This document shows positions 13,340 to 26,856 of a stretch of DNA of 64,000 nucleotides, in pieces; the stretch's first letter is position 1, and the number at the start of each line of letters is the position of its first letter. Source of the DNA: Epiperipatus broadwayi (taxonomy: Eukaryota > Onychophora > Udeonychophora > Euonychophora > Peripatidae); contig JAQFVV010006274.1 of the NCBI GenBank assembly GCA_028023455.1, forward strand, positions 4,464,001 through 4,528,000, in the 5' to 3' direction. A program made the translations under genes and the position numbers. The notes below the pieces were generated by a model. The model saw only the letters and a list, made by a program, of their open reading frames with translations, was not told where the DNA came from and ran no database searches.

Positions 13340-14460
13340 TGAGTTAAGTTTTAAAAATAGAGATTTTATACAACAAGCCCACAGAAATGCAATTGTTTGT
13401 CAATAGTCTCATACAAGGTCAGAAGGCAATGGTGCAAAATATTAAACAAGAAATGAAAGGAAATTATAAGAGATAAAAGAAATTAAAGAAAATCAATAGG
13501 ATTTGATGGAGAAAAATAAGCAGATATTGAAAGAAATAATAGTGCAAAGATAACAAGAAATGAAAGAGATAAAGAAGAATTAATGGATAGGGCAGATAAA
13601 ATTCAGAATGCAGTAGAAGCTATAATAGACAAAGGAGGACAGAATAAAGAAGAGCAGGAGGTAAAGGTAGTAAAAAATGTTAATGAGATTGAAGATTATA
13701 AGAATGATAGAATAGAAGTCATAAAAAGTGACATAATTATAAAAGATAGCATAGAAGAAGGAAAAATAAAAAGTGAATATATAGATAACCAGAAAGAAGT
13801 GTTATATGAAACACAGAGTATAGAAATTATAGAAGAAAAACAGGATAAGTACTATTTTGTATCTGGAGTATGAAAGGAATTTCAGGCCAACTTAGAAATG
13901 AATAGGGAATTTATGTATGTAAAAAGAAAGTTTATGACATACAAAGATTGACAGAGTGCAGACTTTATAGGTTATTTTCATAATTTCTTTTGAATAAAAG
14001 TAAAGCAGGTTATAAAATTTTATAGTTTTAATGAAACTCTGAGCAAGGTGATAGAAAAAACTCAAAGATGATGGAGCAGCAAACTAAAGAATGTTATAAA
14101 TAATTTCCCACATCATTTCTTACAATGGTGAAATTGTTGGACAGAAAATTGTTATTGGAAAATGGCTTAATAATTCCACAAATGTGGACTTTAAAATGTT
14201 GTTTTACCTAGGTATATGGACAAGTTTATTCTGAAGGAATTAGGGATTTCTTGAAGGGGCAGTATAGTCCTACAAATAATCAAACTTTAGCTGAGCTAAA
14301 AAAAATGGTGAAGATCAAGCTTGGCTAGATAGGCCACAAAGTAAGACTACCTAAAAGACAGAAAGAATCACCAGATAAGACCAGTTAGTTGTGGAAATAC
14401 CAATAACCAAGACATAAATAAAACTTGACAGGAATTATCAAAATCAAATGAAATAGAAAT
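13340..14460 (+). pseudogene. gag-like coiled-coil relic
   Basis: Translations in shifting frames are lysine- and glutamate-rich and look like a coiled coil (MEKNKQILKEI, QEMKEIKKN). The longest surviving frame, 13,583-13,873, gives 96 residues of charged sequence (MDRADKIQNAVEAII...). Downstream pieces such as QSADFIGYF and MDKFILKELGIS resemble the capsid part of retrotransposon Gag. No protease or polymerase motifs follow before the right direct repeat. The assignment to Gag is by composition and context, not by a diagnostic motif. It could instead be a relic of an unknown host coiled-coil gene. Confidence 0.45.
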
Positions 14461-14594
14461 TTCTGATTGAAAATTTTTATAGATTACAAATTTTTTTGCT
14501 TGTATACTAAATTTTGTGTATATTATTTTACTAACCAATTAAACTTATATTTTTATTGTTATTTTAGTGGACTGTGCTAATATGTCTGTAATTT

Positions 14595-14800
14595 AAAAAT
14601 TCAAAGGAATTTTTAAAAGTAAAGATTTTCAACAATTTTAATAAATAAAAATTATATATATAATTTATATGCACAGATAAATGTATACAGTATGATTAAT
14701 TAGAAATTTATTTTAAAAGTAATTTAAAGCAAGATAATTCTTTTTATTAGCATTTGTAAAAGTATTTTATAATTATAAAATGGAAATGGTATTATTTTAG
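14595..14800 (+). repeat. direct repeat, right copy (candidate LTR fragment)
   Basis: Second copy of 12,781-12,968, carrying an extra ~18 bp (GTATTTTATAATTATAAA). Same orientation as the left copy. Confidence 0.8.
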
Positions 14801-17800
14801 TAAATGAAATTAAAATTCTTATAAATAGATCAATTAATTAAGAAGATAAGTATTTGATCTAATTTAGTCTGGTAATCCCTTTTAATGATAAAATTTTGTC
14901 AATGTCATAATTAGACAAATAAGCCATAAACCAAAACAAAGTTTAAGAATTATCTACTACTAATATATCAATGGACTGAAATGACAAATGATGGATACAA
15001 TTTTTCTGATAAGCCAACTCCAGAAATTATAAATAGTAGTTAATACATCATTGTAATTTTCATTGATTATTGCTGAACTATTATTGATTACTGCTGAATA
15101 ATTATTGCTGCTGTTTAGTCTCTGATTGTGATTTCATTTTATTTATTATGGTTGGTATTGAAAAATACAATGGAAGAGTAGAGAAGCTGTAATCTGCTTT
15201 ACTCTTGCTAGCTAGCAGAGTGCAGGCTGAAGATCCATAGAGAAATAAGGAAAAAAGATCAGGTATGTAGAAATGGTGTTGGGTCTATAATATGCATAAA
15301 CTTCAAGTGTCTATTCTTGTGGGGAGAAACAAGCTGCCAATTAACAAGGAAAGTACCATCTGATACTGCCTGATTAAAACCTACTGTCCCCATGACTATG
15401 GTTGAGCAACTGATGTCCACTAAATGTATACCAATACCTGAAGTCCAAGCTTATATTCTTAGTCATGAGAGGTACTGGGTATGAACTTTAAAATATATTA
15501 TTACAGTACTATCTCCATTATCCTTAATAAAAGTATTTTATAAAGTATTGTTATTATTGATCTGTTTATAAACTAGTATAACAAAGGATTGCCCTGTTAT
15601 TTTATTTAATCATGATGTAATTCAGTCAGCGTAAATATAAAAGAAAAGAATACATTTTTTATATAAAGTGTTTAGCTTTTTATTGCAATCCTTGGTCATG
15701 ATTATAAAAAAAAACTTACGTCATTTCCACTTCCTGCAAATATAAAACAGGCTGCATATACAGAATAAATTAAAATTGTATTTTTTATTTTCTTTAGTTT
15801 ACAGCATTAGGCAAACTACTCTCCAGTTTTAGGGAAAGGTAATTGGATGTATTTATATAAGTGAACCAATATTTATTTCAAGATGTTTTGTTTATATATA
15901 TTTGTTCACATGTGTTCTATTTATTCATAAATGATTGTGATACCATTGCAATTGTCAGTCACTTGCAGTCATTATCTTCCTTAGATGGTGGTATATGGGA
16001 TAGATAGACATTCCTACCATATTTCATGTTGTTTTTAGTACATCTCGGATGATACTATTTTTGACTGCCAGTCACTCTTATGCTTAGTACCTTTTGCAGT
16101 AGTATGTGATAAATGAATATTCATATCATATAGTATATTCCTAACTCACATGTATTTTCAATTCATAAATAATGTAATGCATATGTTATTTTCCTGTGTT
16201 TTACATTTGGCCATACAGCATTTAGTTAATTACCTATATTACAGCCTGAAAATATTTACAGTAATCTGGTTCTTTAAATAGTTAATAAATTCAAGGTATC
16301 CTCAAACTTTAGGTTTATTACATCTTAAAACTGTAATAATAATAATTAGTTGTAATTGCTGGTCTATGCAGCAGGTTTATCTCTGTTCAGAAACAATTAA
16401 GAATATATCATATATTATACTGTATATGATCTGTGCATAAACTTAATTATTTAAGCCATAAATAACTAATCATATTAACTTGTTTATAAGCTGTCAGGGC
16501 AATCAATTTATGCTATTACCTATGTTGCAAAATTGTATATATGTAAATAAATTTTAGTGTCTCATTATTTTTAGTATTTGTCATTATTTTTGCAATCAAT
16601 AATTTAATTAGAGTATGATAGAGAATCTCATGTATCTAGCTGATCTTAATAGGCTATAAAAAGAGAATATTGTTTATTCTATGATGGTGGAATGTGGAGA
16701 TTTCATTGAAAGTGCCCTTGAGTGATTTCAATGTGAGATGTACATTTTGACAATATATATCAATGCATCCAGAAAAATTTGTCAATCAACAGTATAACAA
16801 TTTTACTTTGAACTAGCACATCTTCAAGTGTTCCTGAATCCCAAGATTAGAAATTCAATAAATACAAATACATAAATGTAAGATATAATTTTGAAATGAA
16901 TTTATGAGTGCTAATTATATTAGAAGCAACATCATCTATCTCATTCTGTGTGAACATTTCTTGTGATATAATGTAGTATTTATTTACATTTAGTAAAAAA
17001 TATTTTTTAATTTTGTACTATGAAGTAATCACGCATTTAAAAAAAAATCAGATATGTAAAATTCAGTTTATAAAAAAATTCATTAAATGAATTACTTATA
17101 TAAGTTGAATGTTGTGTATCCTGGGGATATCTCAAAATACAAATCGAATTGCATCCAGAATAAATAGACAACACAACTTAATGGGAATTTATTTACTTAT
17201 AATAAATAATATATATATATATAACTAAACAAAATTAAACATTAACTTTCTGAAAAGATAATATATATTTGTATATTTTTTACACGCACACACAAATAGT
17301 TCATATCTCTGTTTCTATTTTATTAGTTTCTTGTATGTACACACACTTAACTATATTAGCAATTTCAAAATGTTAGTCCTTCTAATTTGAATTATATCTG
17401 CACCCACACTATATTGTAATTACTGTAATAATTCCGGTGAAAATTTTCTGTAACAACGTTTATCTTTAATGCATTTTTTTAAAAATAATCTTTTCGTTAA
17501 CAACAATCGTATTTTTAGAATAATGATAAACATCCATATTCTGTGATTTCATCAGATGCCTAAAATCCGACATATTTTTTAAAAATGTGAAATTGTATTT
17601 TATGTTTTAATCTATTATTCTCTAATAGCAACATCCATTTATATTAAGTTCCTCTTACATTTGAGATCAATTTTATAATTTTTAGTAATGAGCTATTGAC
17701 CTGAACACATTCCATCAATCTATTTTTCATATTGTATATCGGGCATTTGTAGAACTCTCTAATTTAAAGTGATTTGAAATTGAAATGGAAGTAGTTTTTA

Positions 17801-20800
17801 ATTATTTCTGTTCAAATTCATATTGTTATTATTATTTATAGTTAAAGTGATTGAGTATATGAATTTCATACTTATTTATTTCATGATTAATTAAATATTT
17901 AATAACCCATCAAGTTCTTGTGTGTATATTCCTCTTGACATTTAAGCTATAATTCCATCAATACACCATATTTGTAGAACTTTTATCATTTTGTAGTATA
18001 TTTTATTCTATTTGATAATTTTTTTAGCTTTTATATTTTTTTACAAAGTATAAATCTGGAAATTATACCATTTCTAAATAGATCTACTTTTTGTATAAAT
18101 AAACACAATTTTTTGATTTTCCAAAATAATAATTTATTTCATCATTTCTTTATTAATTCATATGTCAAATTTATCTAGTCTTCAAATATTCTAGTTTTAA
18201 GATAAGCTTTATTAAGCATAAACAACAGTTACAATATTAAGCTTAAACTCAGACTTTCAAACGACCCTCAACTATACATGCTATCTCATACTGCTGACAC
18301 ACTTGATCACACATTATATATTACATATTGGAGTGCAGGTATAAAAAGCATGTACTGTAGAAAAAAATCATATATTAAAATATAGTGCTGTAAGGTCTGC
18401 CCATCTCTTGTGCATAGGCACCAGAAATATTGATTGTAATTATACAGCACTGTTTCAGTAACAACTTATAGCATCTTACTAAAAAAAATGAAATAACCTG
18501 AAATTTTAAATTTTTTTAATGACCTAAAACTATGTTTAAAAGCACTTATAGATATAATTTGAAGGTTTTGAGATGTTTAATATTTTTCTTTAGTGAGTAA
18601 TTAATAATAGAAAGGGGATGGCTTGTCACAGAAGTTGTCAATTTAGTTTAAGTTGATCCAAGTTTGTTTTATTTGTCAGCAGAACAGTATTGATATTTGT
18701 TTAGATAATTCTCTGGTTTATTAGCTTCTATTTCAATCCATAGTAGAAATAGTGCAATATGTTTGGCTCATCATCATAGAAACTTTCATTTCAATCAGAT
18801 CAATTTAGTACCTGTGGTATAGTATTTGGGAATGTTCATGTATGCTTGTGCCATCTTTCAGCTTCATTTCCCATTCACGTACTTCATGTCTCATAGCAAA
18901 ATATTTGATTTCATAACCAAAAGCTTGAATAACCAGCTTAAATACAATTTAAATGAATCAATGGATCACTTGACCAGTGGATTATTAAACAACAATTATG
19001 CTATTAAATATTTTATTTGTTAAAATAATTATTATTAGATTTATTTTGTTACTTTAGAAATATAAAATATTTTATTCTTAGTTCAATTTAATTTTTTTTA
19101 AAAGACATAATGATTCTTTCTTTTTCAAGATAAGAAATTTTCTTGCATATTTTTTTGCTAATTAATTTCAGTGCAATAGGTGGAGCAATTTTGTTTCTAG
19201 AGCTTTGAACTTTCAAATGACCTTGGATTATTGGAAGAACAGATACTTGGGTAATGATTTGAGATATAAAGGAAGAATCTTTTTATAAAAAGTTGACTTT
19301 ACTTTACTTTCTGATTTCATCATTTCTCTCTCAATAAAAGTTTTTATTAATACAATTTTGTTTCTACCAGTTGATTCTTCCATGATCCAAGGTCTAAAGT
19401 AAAGGTTATTATTGATTTTCTGGATGAAAAACAACTCAATTTACTGGAAAAAATAAGGAAGTAATATGAAGGCTTAAACAATGGTAAATAAGCTATAGCA
19501 CTTGCTTTTAACTGACTAGTTTAAATTCTAAAATCATCATTTGAGATACATATATGTGCCTATATTATATACTATTTAACTTTAATTTCTAATATTAAAG
19601 AAACAATGGAAATATGTGTTTATATTTCAAAATTATTTTACCTAAATCTTAATTTTAATATTAAAGAAGTAACTGGAATGTATGGATTTTATTATTATTT
19701 TGGAAAATCTGTGTTGAACTCCATCGTTAAACACTTCAGGGACTCTCTATTAATAATTTTTGCTAACTATAAAGGAATGAAGTTTAAATGAAAAGTGTGT
19801 GCAGATAATTTATTCTAACCTGCTTTATTGTTATTATTGATAAAATATTTACCTAACCATTTTGTATCTAAAAATAAGAAACAAAAATGAGTGACATATA
19901 ATTGATGAATTATTGACGTATCTCTAAATGTACTGATAAACAGGCAAGTGGAAGAGCATGAAATTGGATATGAATTTCTTTTATTGTTCTCATTTGCAGT
20001 TGATTTTTTTTTAAAAAAGGTTATCAATAAACTTATGTGAATTTAAATGAATTCTATGAATCGAGTCATGACTTGCTTGATGAATGGATTTTGAAAACTC
20101 GGAACAAATGCTTAGACATATCTAATGAATTAAGTAATAAATTATTGTTCAACTCTTACTACATTAGATATTTATTACTAATGAAAATTTTCATGTGTTA
20201 TATTGCCAGTGGTTTCATTAGCTATTGCTAAAAACTTTGAAATGCTGCTAATTTGGACCCAAATTAAAATTATTTCCCTGCAGGAACTTATGTGTTTATC
20301 AATATTTATACTTATACCAATTATCATCATCATTTAGTACATGACTAAGATATGTCATATACAGACTATAAATAAACTTTCGTTTCAACCAAGAAAAAAA
20401 AAAGCTTTAATGATTATTATTTTGTTAGCATTTGATAGATAGATAGATTTAAAATTTTGTCTTATGATTTTTTATTGCTTTCTCCAAGAATGTCTCAAAG
20501 GTATAATATGGAAAAATATTATACTGGGTAATTAGTATTATTTTAGTATAGTTTTATTATGTACTTACATTTCTATACAAGTATCCGTTCATTATTTAAT
20601 AGTGAACCGCTTGTTTTTGAGAAGAGATAGCTCCATAAAATTTATTATTTATCTTTACGTTTTTCAAGAAGTTATAAATTTTATTTCTTAATAATTATTT
20701 CGCTCAGAAGTTAAAGATTTATTGTTTATCCCAAACCAAAGTTTTATTTTAATTTTGTGTTAATGCCAAACGCATTAAAGAATTATTTTGTCTTTGCTTG

Positions 20801-21171
20801 CTAGAAGTTATTTTGCCTTGATTCTTTAATAATAATTAGTATATTTCCAAGTTAAAATATTATACTTGTCAGAATGAGATTTATTCATTATCTTTACAAT
20901 TTATTAATTAATACCGTTTACAGTAATTCTTTATCAACTGTGATTTGAAATTGTGCATTATTATGCTTTTATATACTTGTCTGTTATTTAATCTAGCTAT
21001 AATAATGTTTGAATTGAAAGTAAAAATTTGATTCCCATCAGTTTTGGACAATGAAATGTGCCAAGAGAAGTGGAAAGTTTAGATTTATTTAAGTGTGAAT
21101 TTATTATTTCATTATTATGCTTAGATTGAAATGTATTTAGTGGCTATGCCAAATGAAATTATTTATGTTAT
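14801..21171. other. A+T-rich spacer, no gene seen
   Basis: No gene supported. A less A+T-rich island at about 15,150-15,480 is unidentified. A pair of ~19-bp inverted sequences (CCTTGGATTATTGGAAGAA and its complement) lies at 19,222-19,240 and 19,374-19,393. Several 60-70 codon frames here lack any motif and have the composition of the surrounding DNA. Confidence 0.5.
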
Positions 21172-21306
21172 ATAGTATATTGTCGGGATAGAGATAAGCT
21201 CTCCCATAATTTATTTGAGTATTTGCCATGAGTGGATTAGATAGTATATTGTCCAGGATTGAGAAAGCTCTCCCTTAGCTTGTTGAAATATTTGTTAGTA
21301 GATTAT
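21172..21306 (+). repeat. tandem pair of ~69-bp units
   Basis: Two adjacent copies (21,172-21,240 and 21,241-21,306), each beginning ATAGTATATTGTC and containing AAGCTCTCCC. They are diverged. Confidence 0.7.
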
Positions 21307-21959
21307 ATCCTCCAGATTTAGTAGTTGTATTTTATGAATTATAGTATGAGAAGCCAAGTAGTGTATTTCTTTTTTTTTTTTTTTTTGGTGATGAGACCAT
21401 GTCCACACCAGTTTGTTTTAAGTCTCAGGAATTAGACTTGGGAGCTATTGTGTATTGTTATTTAAATGATTAGAGTTATGAAAGTCTTTTATCCATCATG
21501 TGCCCTATGTAATGTTTCTATCTTTTATTCATAGCGAAGTGTAAGATAATTTTCTGATAAAAAATAGGAAAATAAAGCTAGAATTGATTTTTTCTCATGG
21601 AACAGCTGAAATAGAATTAATGTTGAAGCTTGGTTGGCCATTGTCATCATCCGTATTATATTTATCCCAATTTCATAAGTAAACCAATCGGATTTAGTTA
21701 TATTAATTATTTTATAACAGATAGCATAATTCAGACGCACGCATAAAATAGTATTGATTTGGAAGTCCATCATTAATGTGTAACTTTTTAATTATTGTTT
21801 CAAATCATATCAATTATTTAATTTTATACCATCAACTCTCATAATGCTTCATCCTGATTTGAATGAGCAAGCAAGAGCCAACAAAGTGTAGCTAATGAAT
21901 AGAATTTCTTATTTAATTTGTAAAGTATAGTTTGGCCTCTTATTCTTAGATTTGAACCC

Positions 21960-22335
21960 CTCTCATATTATTAGATGTGCATTTGAAGTAAAATGCCAAG
22001 AACTTTAGTTTTACTTTATAATTTATTGCCAGTGTTTAATAGTTTTATTTTCATGAGCATATCAGAAGTGATTGATAACTTGAGTGTACTGAAAATAAAA
22101 TACCAAATATAGAATAAATTTATATTTAATTATCTTAGTATAGTATTATGTTTCTGTATCATATGTTTATCAGAATTGACTGATAGCTTGAGCAAATTTT
22201 GCAAGTGCAATATCAAGAAGTTTAGTTTGTGTTATCATTTCAGTACTAGCATTATAATGTTTTTTTTATAAGTCTATCAGAATGCACTGATAGCTAGCAT
22301 ATGTTAAAATAAAATATAGAAAGTTATCTTTAAGT
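21960..22335 (+). repeat. degenerate ~108-bp tandem repeats
   Basis: The marker TATCAGAAnTGnnTGATA recurs at 22,060, 22,168 and 22,275, spacing 108 and 107 bp. Between markers AAGAACTTTAG / AAGAAGTTTAG and other blocks also recur. The third copy keeps a clean palindrome, CTATCAG-AATGCA-CTGATAG (22,274-22,293). Probably an old satellite fragment. Confidence 0.65.
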
Positions 22336-25165
22336 TATTTGTCCTTATGTAGACCATTTAACCATTGATGTTAGAAACATCCAAAACATGTATATGCGTA
22401 AACTATAAAACCAAATGTTTGTTTAAATTATTTTGTAAATAAATATTTTATTTATTTAAAGTTGTGTTCAGAATTATTCTTTGACATGCATTCGTGTTCC
22501 ATATTTCTACACATTTACATATCTAATATGATATGATTGCACTATTCCATATTTTAATGATGAATATGTCCAGATCTGATGATGTTGCTTTTCTTGATCC
22601 AGACACTGTATGAAATGTTTATTTGATGATTCTCTGAAAATTCCATTACTCAGTTATTATTTAGATGATGAATTGAAATCAAAATGCACCCTATTTCTTT
22701 CCTTATCTAACTACCATTATTTTATTAGGATATTGCTTAATTTATATCATTACTTTTATAATAATAGTAGTTGTTGGAAAGTATAGATTTAAAATTAAAT
22801 TATGCAATAAATTAATTCCCTGAGATATTCACTTATTATTTAAACATTAATTCAGTTATTTTGTTTAAATTACTGTACAAGTAAAAGTTAAGTAATGTTA
22901 TATTTTATTTTATATTTAATTCTAACTTACTATGCAGTATAGGTAATCAGCATTACATCATTATTTTATTAATTTAACTTTTTCATGCAGAAGAGGTTGT
23001 TCAATGCATGTGGATGTTGGGAGGAGATGAGGTATAGATTATAACTTGTCAATTTAAATGGTAGAACTTTACCAATTTTAATTCTTTATTTATTTTAGAA
23101 CTTAATAGATGTTTTGTTCCTATTAATCATAATATTTCCTCCCATATCTAATATACATTTTACACTTCTCTTTATTAAAAGTTAGAAAGAGCTTGTGAAT
23201 AATCCTCTAGTATATTTCAATTATAATCATTTTCATCCCAATTTTTTTAATTTTACTATTATACTTTTTACACTAAATATATCATATTTTTCTCATTTGT
23301 TTTTTTTACTGTTTTTTAAATCATCATTCACTCTTTTTAATATTTCTTAATACTTATTATTAAATATTATTAGGTCTTATATCAGAACTGCTGCATCAGT
23401 TTTCTATAATTTATTTGTAAATATATTTTATAAAAAAATAAGTTGATGATCTAAAATTTTTAATTTTTATGATTGTCATTATTTATTTTAAAGTCCACTA
23501 ACTCTAGTATTCATCATATCCTCTAAGTATACATTTCTTTCTTAGAACATTTCCTTTGCACAGACAAGATTATGATGCCATTCAATATGTACAAATATTT
23601 GAGAGCATATTAAGCCAGGTTCAGTTTTATAATTCTTCTTTAAATTCTGAAGTTTGATTATTTTGATAATTACTATTTTTAATTATTTTTACCACATTTA
23701 AATTATTTGCATGCAAAAATCTCATTTTAATTCATGGAGTAATTTTTTAAAATTATTAAACAAATTTTTCTTTCCATATGATATTTGTATCAATTTCTTC
23801 ATATTAAATTTCACTTTCATCACCTTTAGAACTGGTTATATGCTTTATGCTAATGTAAAATTTCTTTTATTTTTGCTAATAATCTGAATACTTTTATATC
23901 TAGAAATTCTATCAATTCTTGATATTTATTTTATAAATTTAATTTGTTTTTAGTTTTGTTTTAAATTTCTAATTTATACAACTATCCAATTATTTTAAAA
24001 ATTTTATAACTTTGTCTTTACTCTACTGATTAATATTAGCTATTCACTTAGTTAATATATACACATAATATATATATAAAATAGAAAATCATACAACATT
24101 ACAATACTAGCCACAAAACAAATTTTACTAAAATTCTTCTACAACCATGGTTTCATCTATTAATAAATAGACCTTTTCAAGTGAAAGTCAACAAGATACA
24201 AACAATATGTATATACAAAACAAAATAGCTTTGCCATCATTCGCTTCAAAAACCAATTTCCTTTACTAAAGAATGGATTTCATGAAATTTATCACCAGAA
24301 TTTTCTTCAGTCTGAAGCCATCCTTTGATTTTCTAATTTTATTTATCTTGTGATAGGCAGTATTAATATATATATATATGATAAGTAATAACTATTAAGG
24401 GGATGTCCTAGTTGTGAGTACAGAAAATTTGACACCTTTAACTTAAATAATAATTCAATGTTGATAAATACTGAGCAAATACAATGAAGACATATGAAGA
24501 TTGAGACTTGGGATAAATGATGAGTGCTGGTTCAACATGAAATGCATCTTGGAGATCATTTACTTTTTCAGATAACTTGATTCATATGATTAAAGTAAAT
24601 GTGATAAATTGAAAAATTATAATTATACATAAATGTGTTTATATATGTATATTTCATGCATTTAAAATTCTGAAACAGCTTAATAAAGTAGCTCTGAATT
24701 AAAATAATAGAATAAATTGTGTTAAGAAGATGGGAAATTACAGATGATGATGATCAAATGTGTGATCACTTGGCTATAGTACCATATGCTTAATTATTCT
24801 TTCCAGCAGAGAACTTAACATACATATTTGTATGCTACAATATTCTTCTGTTGATGTTTCAACTGTATCAAATATTTTCAATTTAATGATAAAATACAGA
24901 CTGATGATTTCTATTTGAAAGAACATAATACATAAAATATTTCAGTGTATAAAAAAGTCTTTGAAATGTTATGTTTTTATATGCACAATTTCACATTATT
25001 TACTTATCATTTTAACAGCAGTTATTTCATTTATTAATTTTCAGACTTTAATTCTGATGGACTTTATCGTAACATTTGATTACATTATCCATAAAACTAA
25101 AAAAAATAATCATTAAAAAAATATTATATTAAAACAAAATTCTTATGTATCTATAAAAAATAATA
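22336..25165. other. A+T-rich spacer downstream of FAM50, no gene seen
   Basis: No coding or RNA gene recognised. Short (AT)n runs near 24,060-24,080 and 24,366-24,380. Confidence 0.55.
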
Positions 25166-25171
25166 TTTATT
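25166..25171 (-). terminator. likely FAM50 polyadenylation signal
   Basis: AATAAA on the minus strand, 73 bp past the FAM50 stop codon; the first canonical signal after the stop. Confidence 0.5.
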
Positions 25172-25243
25172 GTTACAAAAAACATTTCAATCTACATAAA
25201 TATTTACAAGCTAAAAAAAAAATCAATCATATATGAATTTATA

Positions 25244-25981
25244 TTATGGTTTCTTTTTATCTGATATAGTATACTTATCCCATTTCTTTTCTGGATCATA
25301 TGGTTCCCAACGACTTGCTGGAAAAATATGCTTATTTCGTTCATACCAGTTTCTTAAAACCACTTTACCAGCATGGGATTCATCTTTTTCAATCGATGCG
25401 TCATTTATCATACGAACATCATCATGAACATCAAAATTAAAAAGAGGACCACTCTTACCTCTGGCTTTAGTTACAATAAAATCATAAAAGGTGTAATGAT
25501 GAGGTATAATCAAATCTTCTTTAACATACATTAGCTGATCCACACTAACTGCACGCAATTCATTAAAATCTTTACGCAGCATTTCTAAACAACGCTGAAG
25601 AAACTGCTGAATGCTATTACCTTTCTTCATTCTTACTTGACGACGATGACCAGATCCATCCCAATAACTAAATGTTATCTCAATTTCCTCATTTTTAAGT
25701 TTTTCCTGTTTTTGAACCCATTCTTGTCTTAATTCTTCTCTCAATCGATTTTCTTCTTCTTCTCGATCCCTGTCAGGTAGAAAACTTGTATCAACATCTG
25801 GATTCTTACCAATTTTTTTTTTCTTGACTAAAGGTTCATCTTTACTGCTATCATCATCATCTTCATCACCATCAGAGTCCTTTATATCTAATGAAATTTC
25901 ATTTTCTGCATCTTCACTAACTTCTTCATCTTCATTATCTTCTTCATTTTCATCATCCATGCTGAATGAAAGAGTATTTTT
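25244..25981 (-). CDS. FAM50: FAM50 (XAP5) last coding exon, residues 114-358
   Basis: The exon opens after an acceptor (TTTATAG at the 25,982 side). It reads KNTLSFSM in phase 0 with the first exon, so the M at 25,960 is internal, not a start. An acidic D/E stretch (about residues 121-163) is followed by a basic KKKK patch (166-169) and then the conserved XAP5 domain to the end. Motifs include [68 protein letters not shown] and [18 protein letters not shown], with stop at 25,244. This is the near-invariant core of FAM50A, a nuclear protein linked to spliceosomal C-complex function and gene expression in animals. Joined to 38,907-39,245 it gives 358 residues, close to the human protein (339). 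No frameshift or lost residue is seen; the gene looks intact and under constraint. Confidence 0.97.
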   Translation of the reverse strand, partial: KNTLSFSMDDENEEDNEDEEVSEDAENEISLDIKDSDGDEDDDDSSKDEPLVKKKKIGKNPDVDTSFLPDRDREEEENRLREELRQEWVQKQEKLKNEEIEITFSYWDGSGHRRQVRMKKGNSIQQFLQRCLEMLRKDFNELRAVSVDQLMYVKEDLIIPHHYTFYDFIVTKARGKSGPLFNFDVHDDVRMINDASIEKDESHAGKVVLRNWYERNKHIFPASRWEPYDPEKKWDKYTISDKKKP

Positions 25982-26856
25982 CTATAAATAAAAATATGTA
26001 TAAATTATAATTGCTACAAATCTATAATCTATTAGCCTTAAACTATTTTATTTTATGCAAAGAATACACTACTGCTAATAACACTAATATAAATTAAAAA
26101 TTTCAATTAATTTTAATTGGCATGTTATATTTACGTATTATCTGTACTAATATAATAAATATGTACATATACATATTTTCTGTTCTATGTTGGACTAATT
26201 CTATTACATAATTGAATTATAAAATATTTTTAGAAAAATTCAAAATTTATTTATAGTAATAGCACCCACTCACTTCTAAACTACATCCAATTGTTATTAA
26301 TAACATGATTACTGTTGTAGATAATTAAAAAATTTTAAAAATTATAAATAAACTTTAAATTTTTCTAAAAATATTTTAACAAATCAACTGGATGCTAGAA
26401 ATAATCAGATATATAACAAGTAAAATGTCATTACATTTACCAAAGAATTCTCAAACCATTACTTTTCAAAGAACTAGAGAAAATAAATGATAGGTAAGTA
26501 AAAATGATAGAATGTAAGTCTATTAAAAAGTACAGACAAAAAGCAGTTCAATGAGTATTCATTGAAATATAGTACAAATAACGTGAATATTTATATTTTA
26601 TTAAAATAATCAATTTAAAACAAAACTGAAACGGACAACTCACTATAAAAAAAATTATTTAATACATCAATCTGACTTTCATTCCTTACTGGAACCTTAT
26701 CAAAATGTTTCTTTTTACAAAATCACATGATCAACTACTCTACAGCAATTCCACCCAATGGGCATTATTTACATTACATTACAATAAATATAATTAATAA
26801 AATACATACATGTATATAAAAATAATTAAACTTATTACAAACTTTTTTTAAAATAT

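Noticed and set aside
15140-15500. Less A+T-rich stretch as a host exon
   Set aside because: No frame of useful length, no splice-bounded motif and no recognisable domain; probably an old unidentified repeat.
19222-19393. Short inverted pair CCTTGGATTATTGG... as a transposon
   Set aside because: Only ~19 bp of pairing, no target duplication and no further symmetry; could be chance in repetitive A+T-rich DNA.
25958-25960. ATG as the start of a separate 238-residue protein
   Set aside because: It is preceded by an acceptor and by in-frame KNTLSFS, which continues the FAM50 family sequence from the upstream exon.
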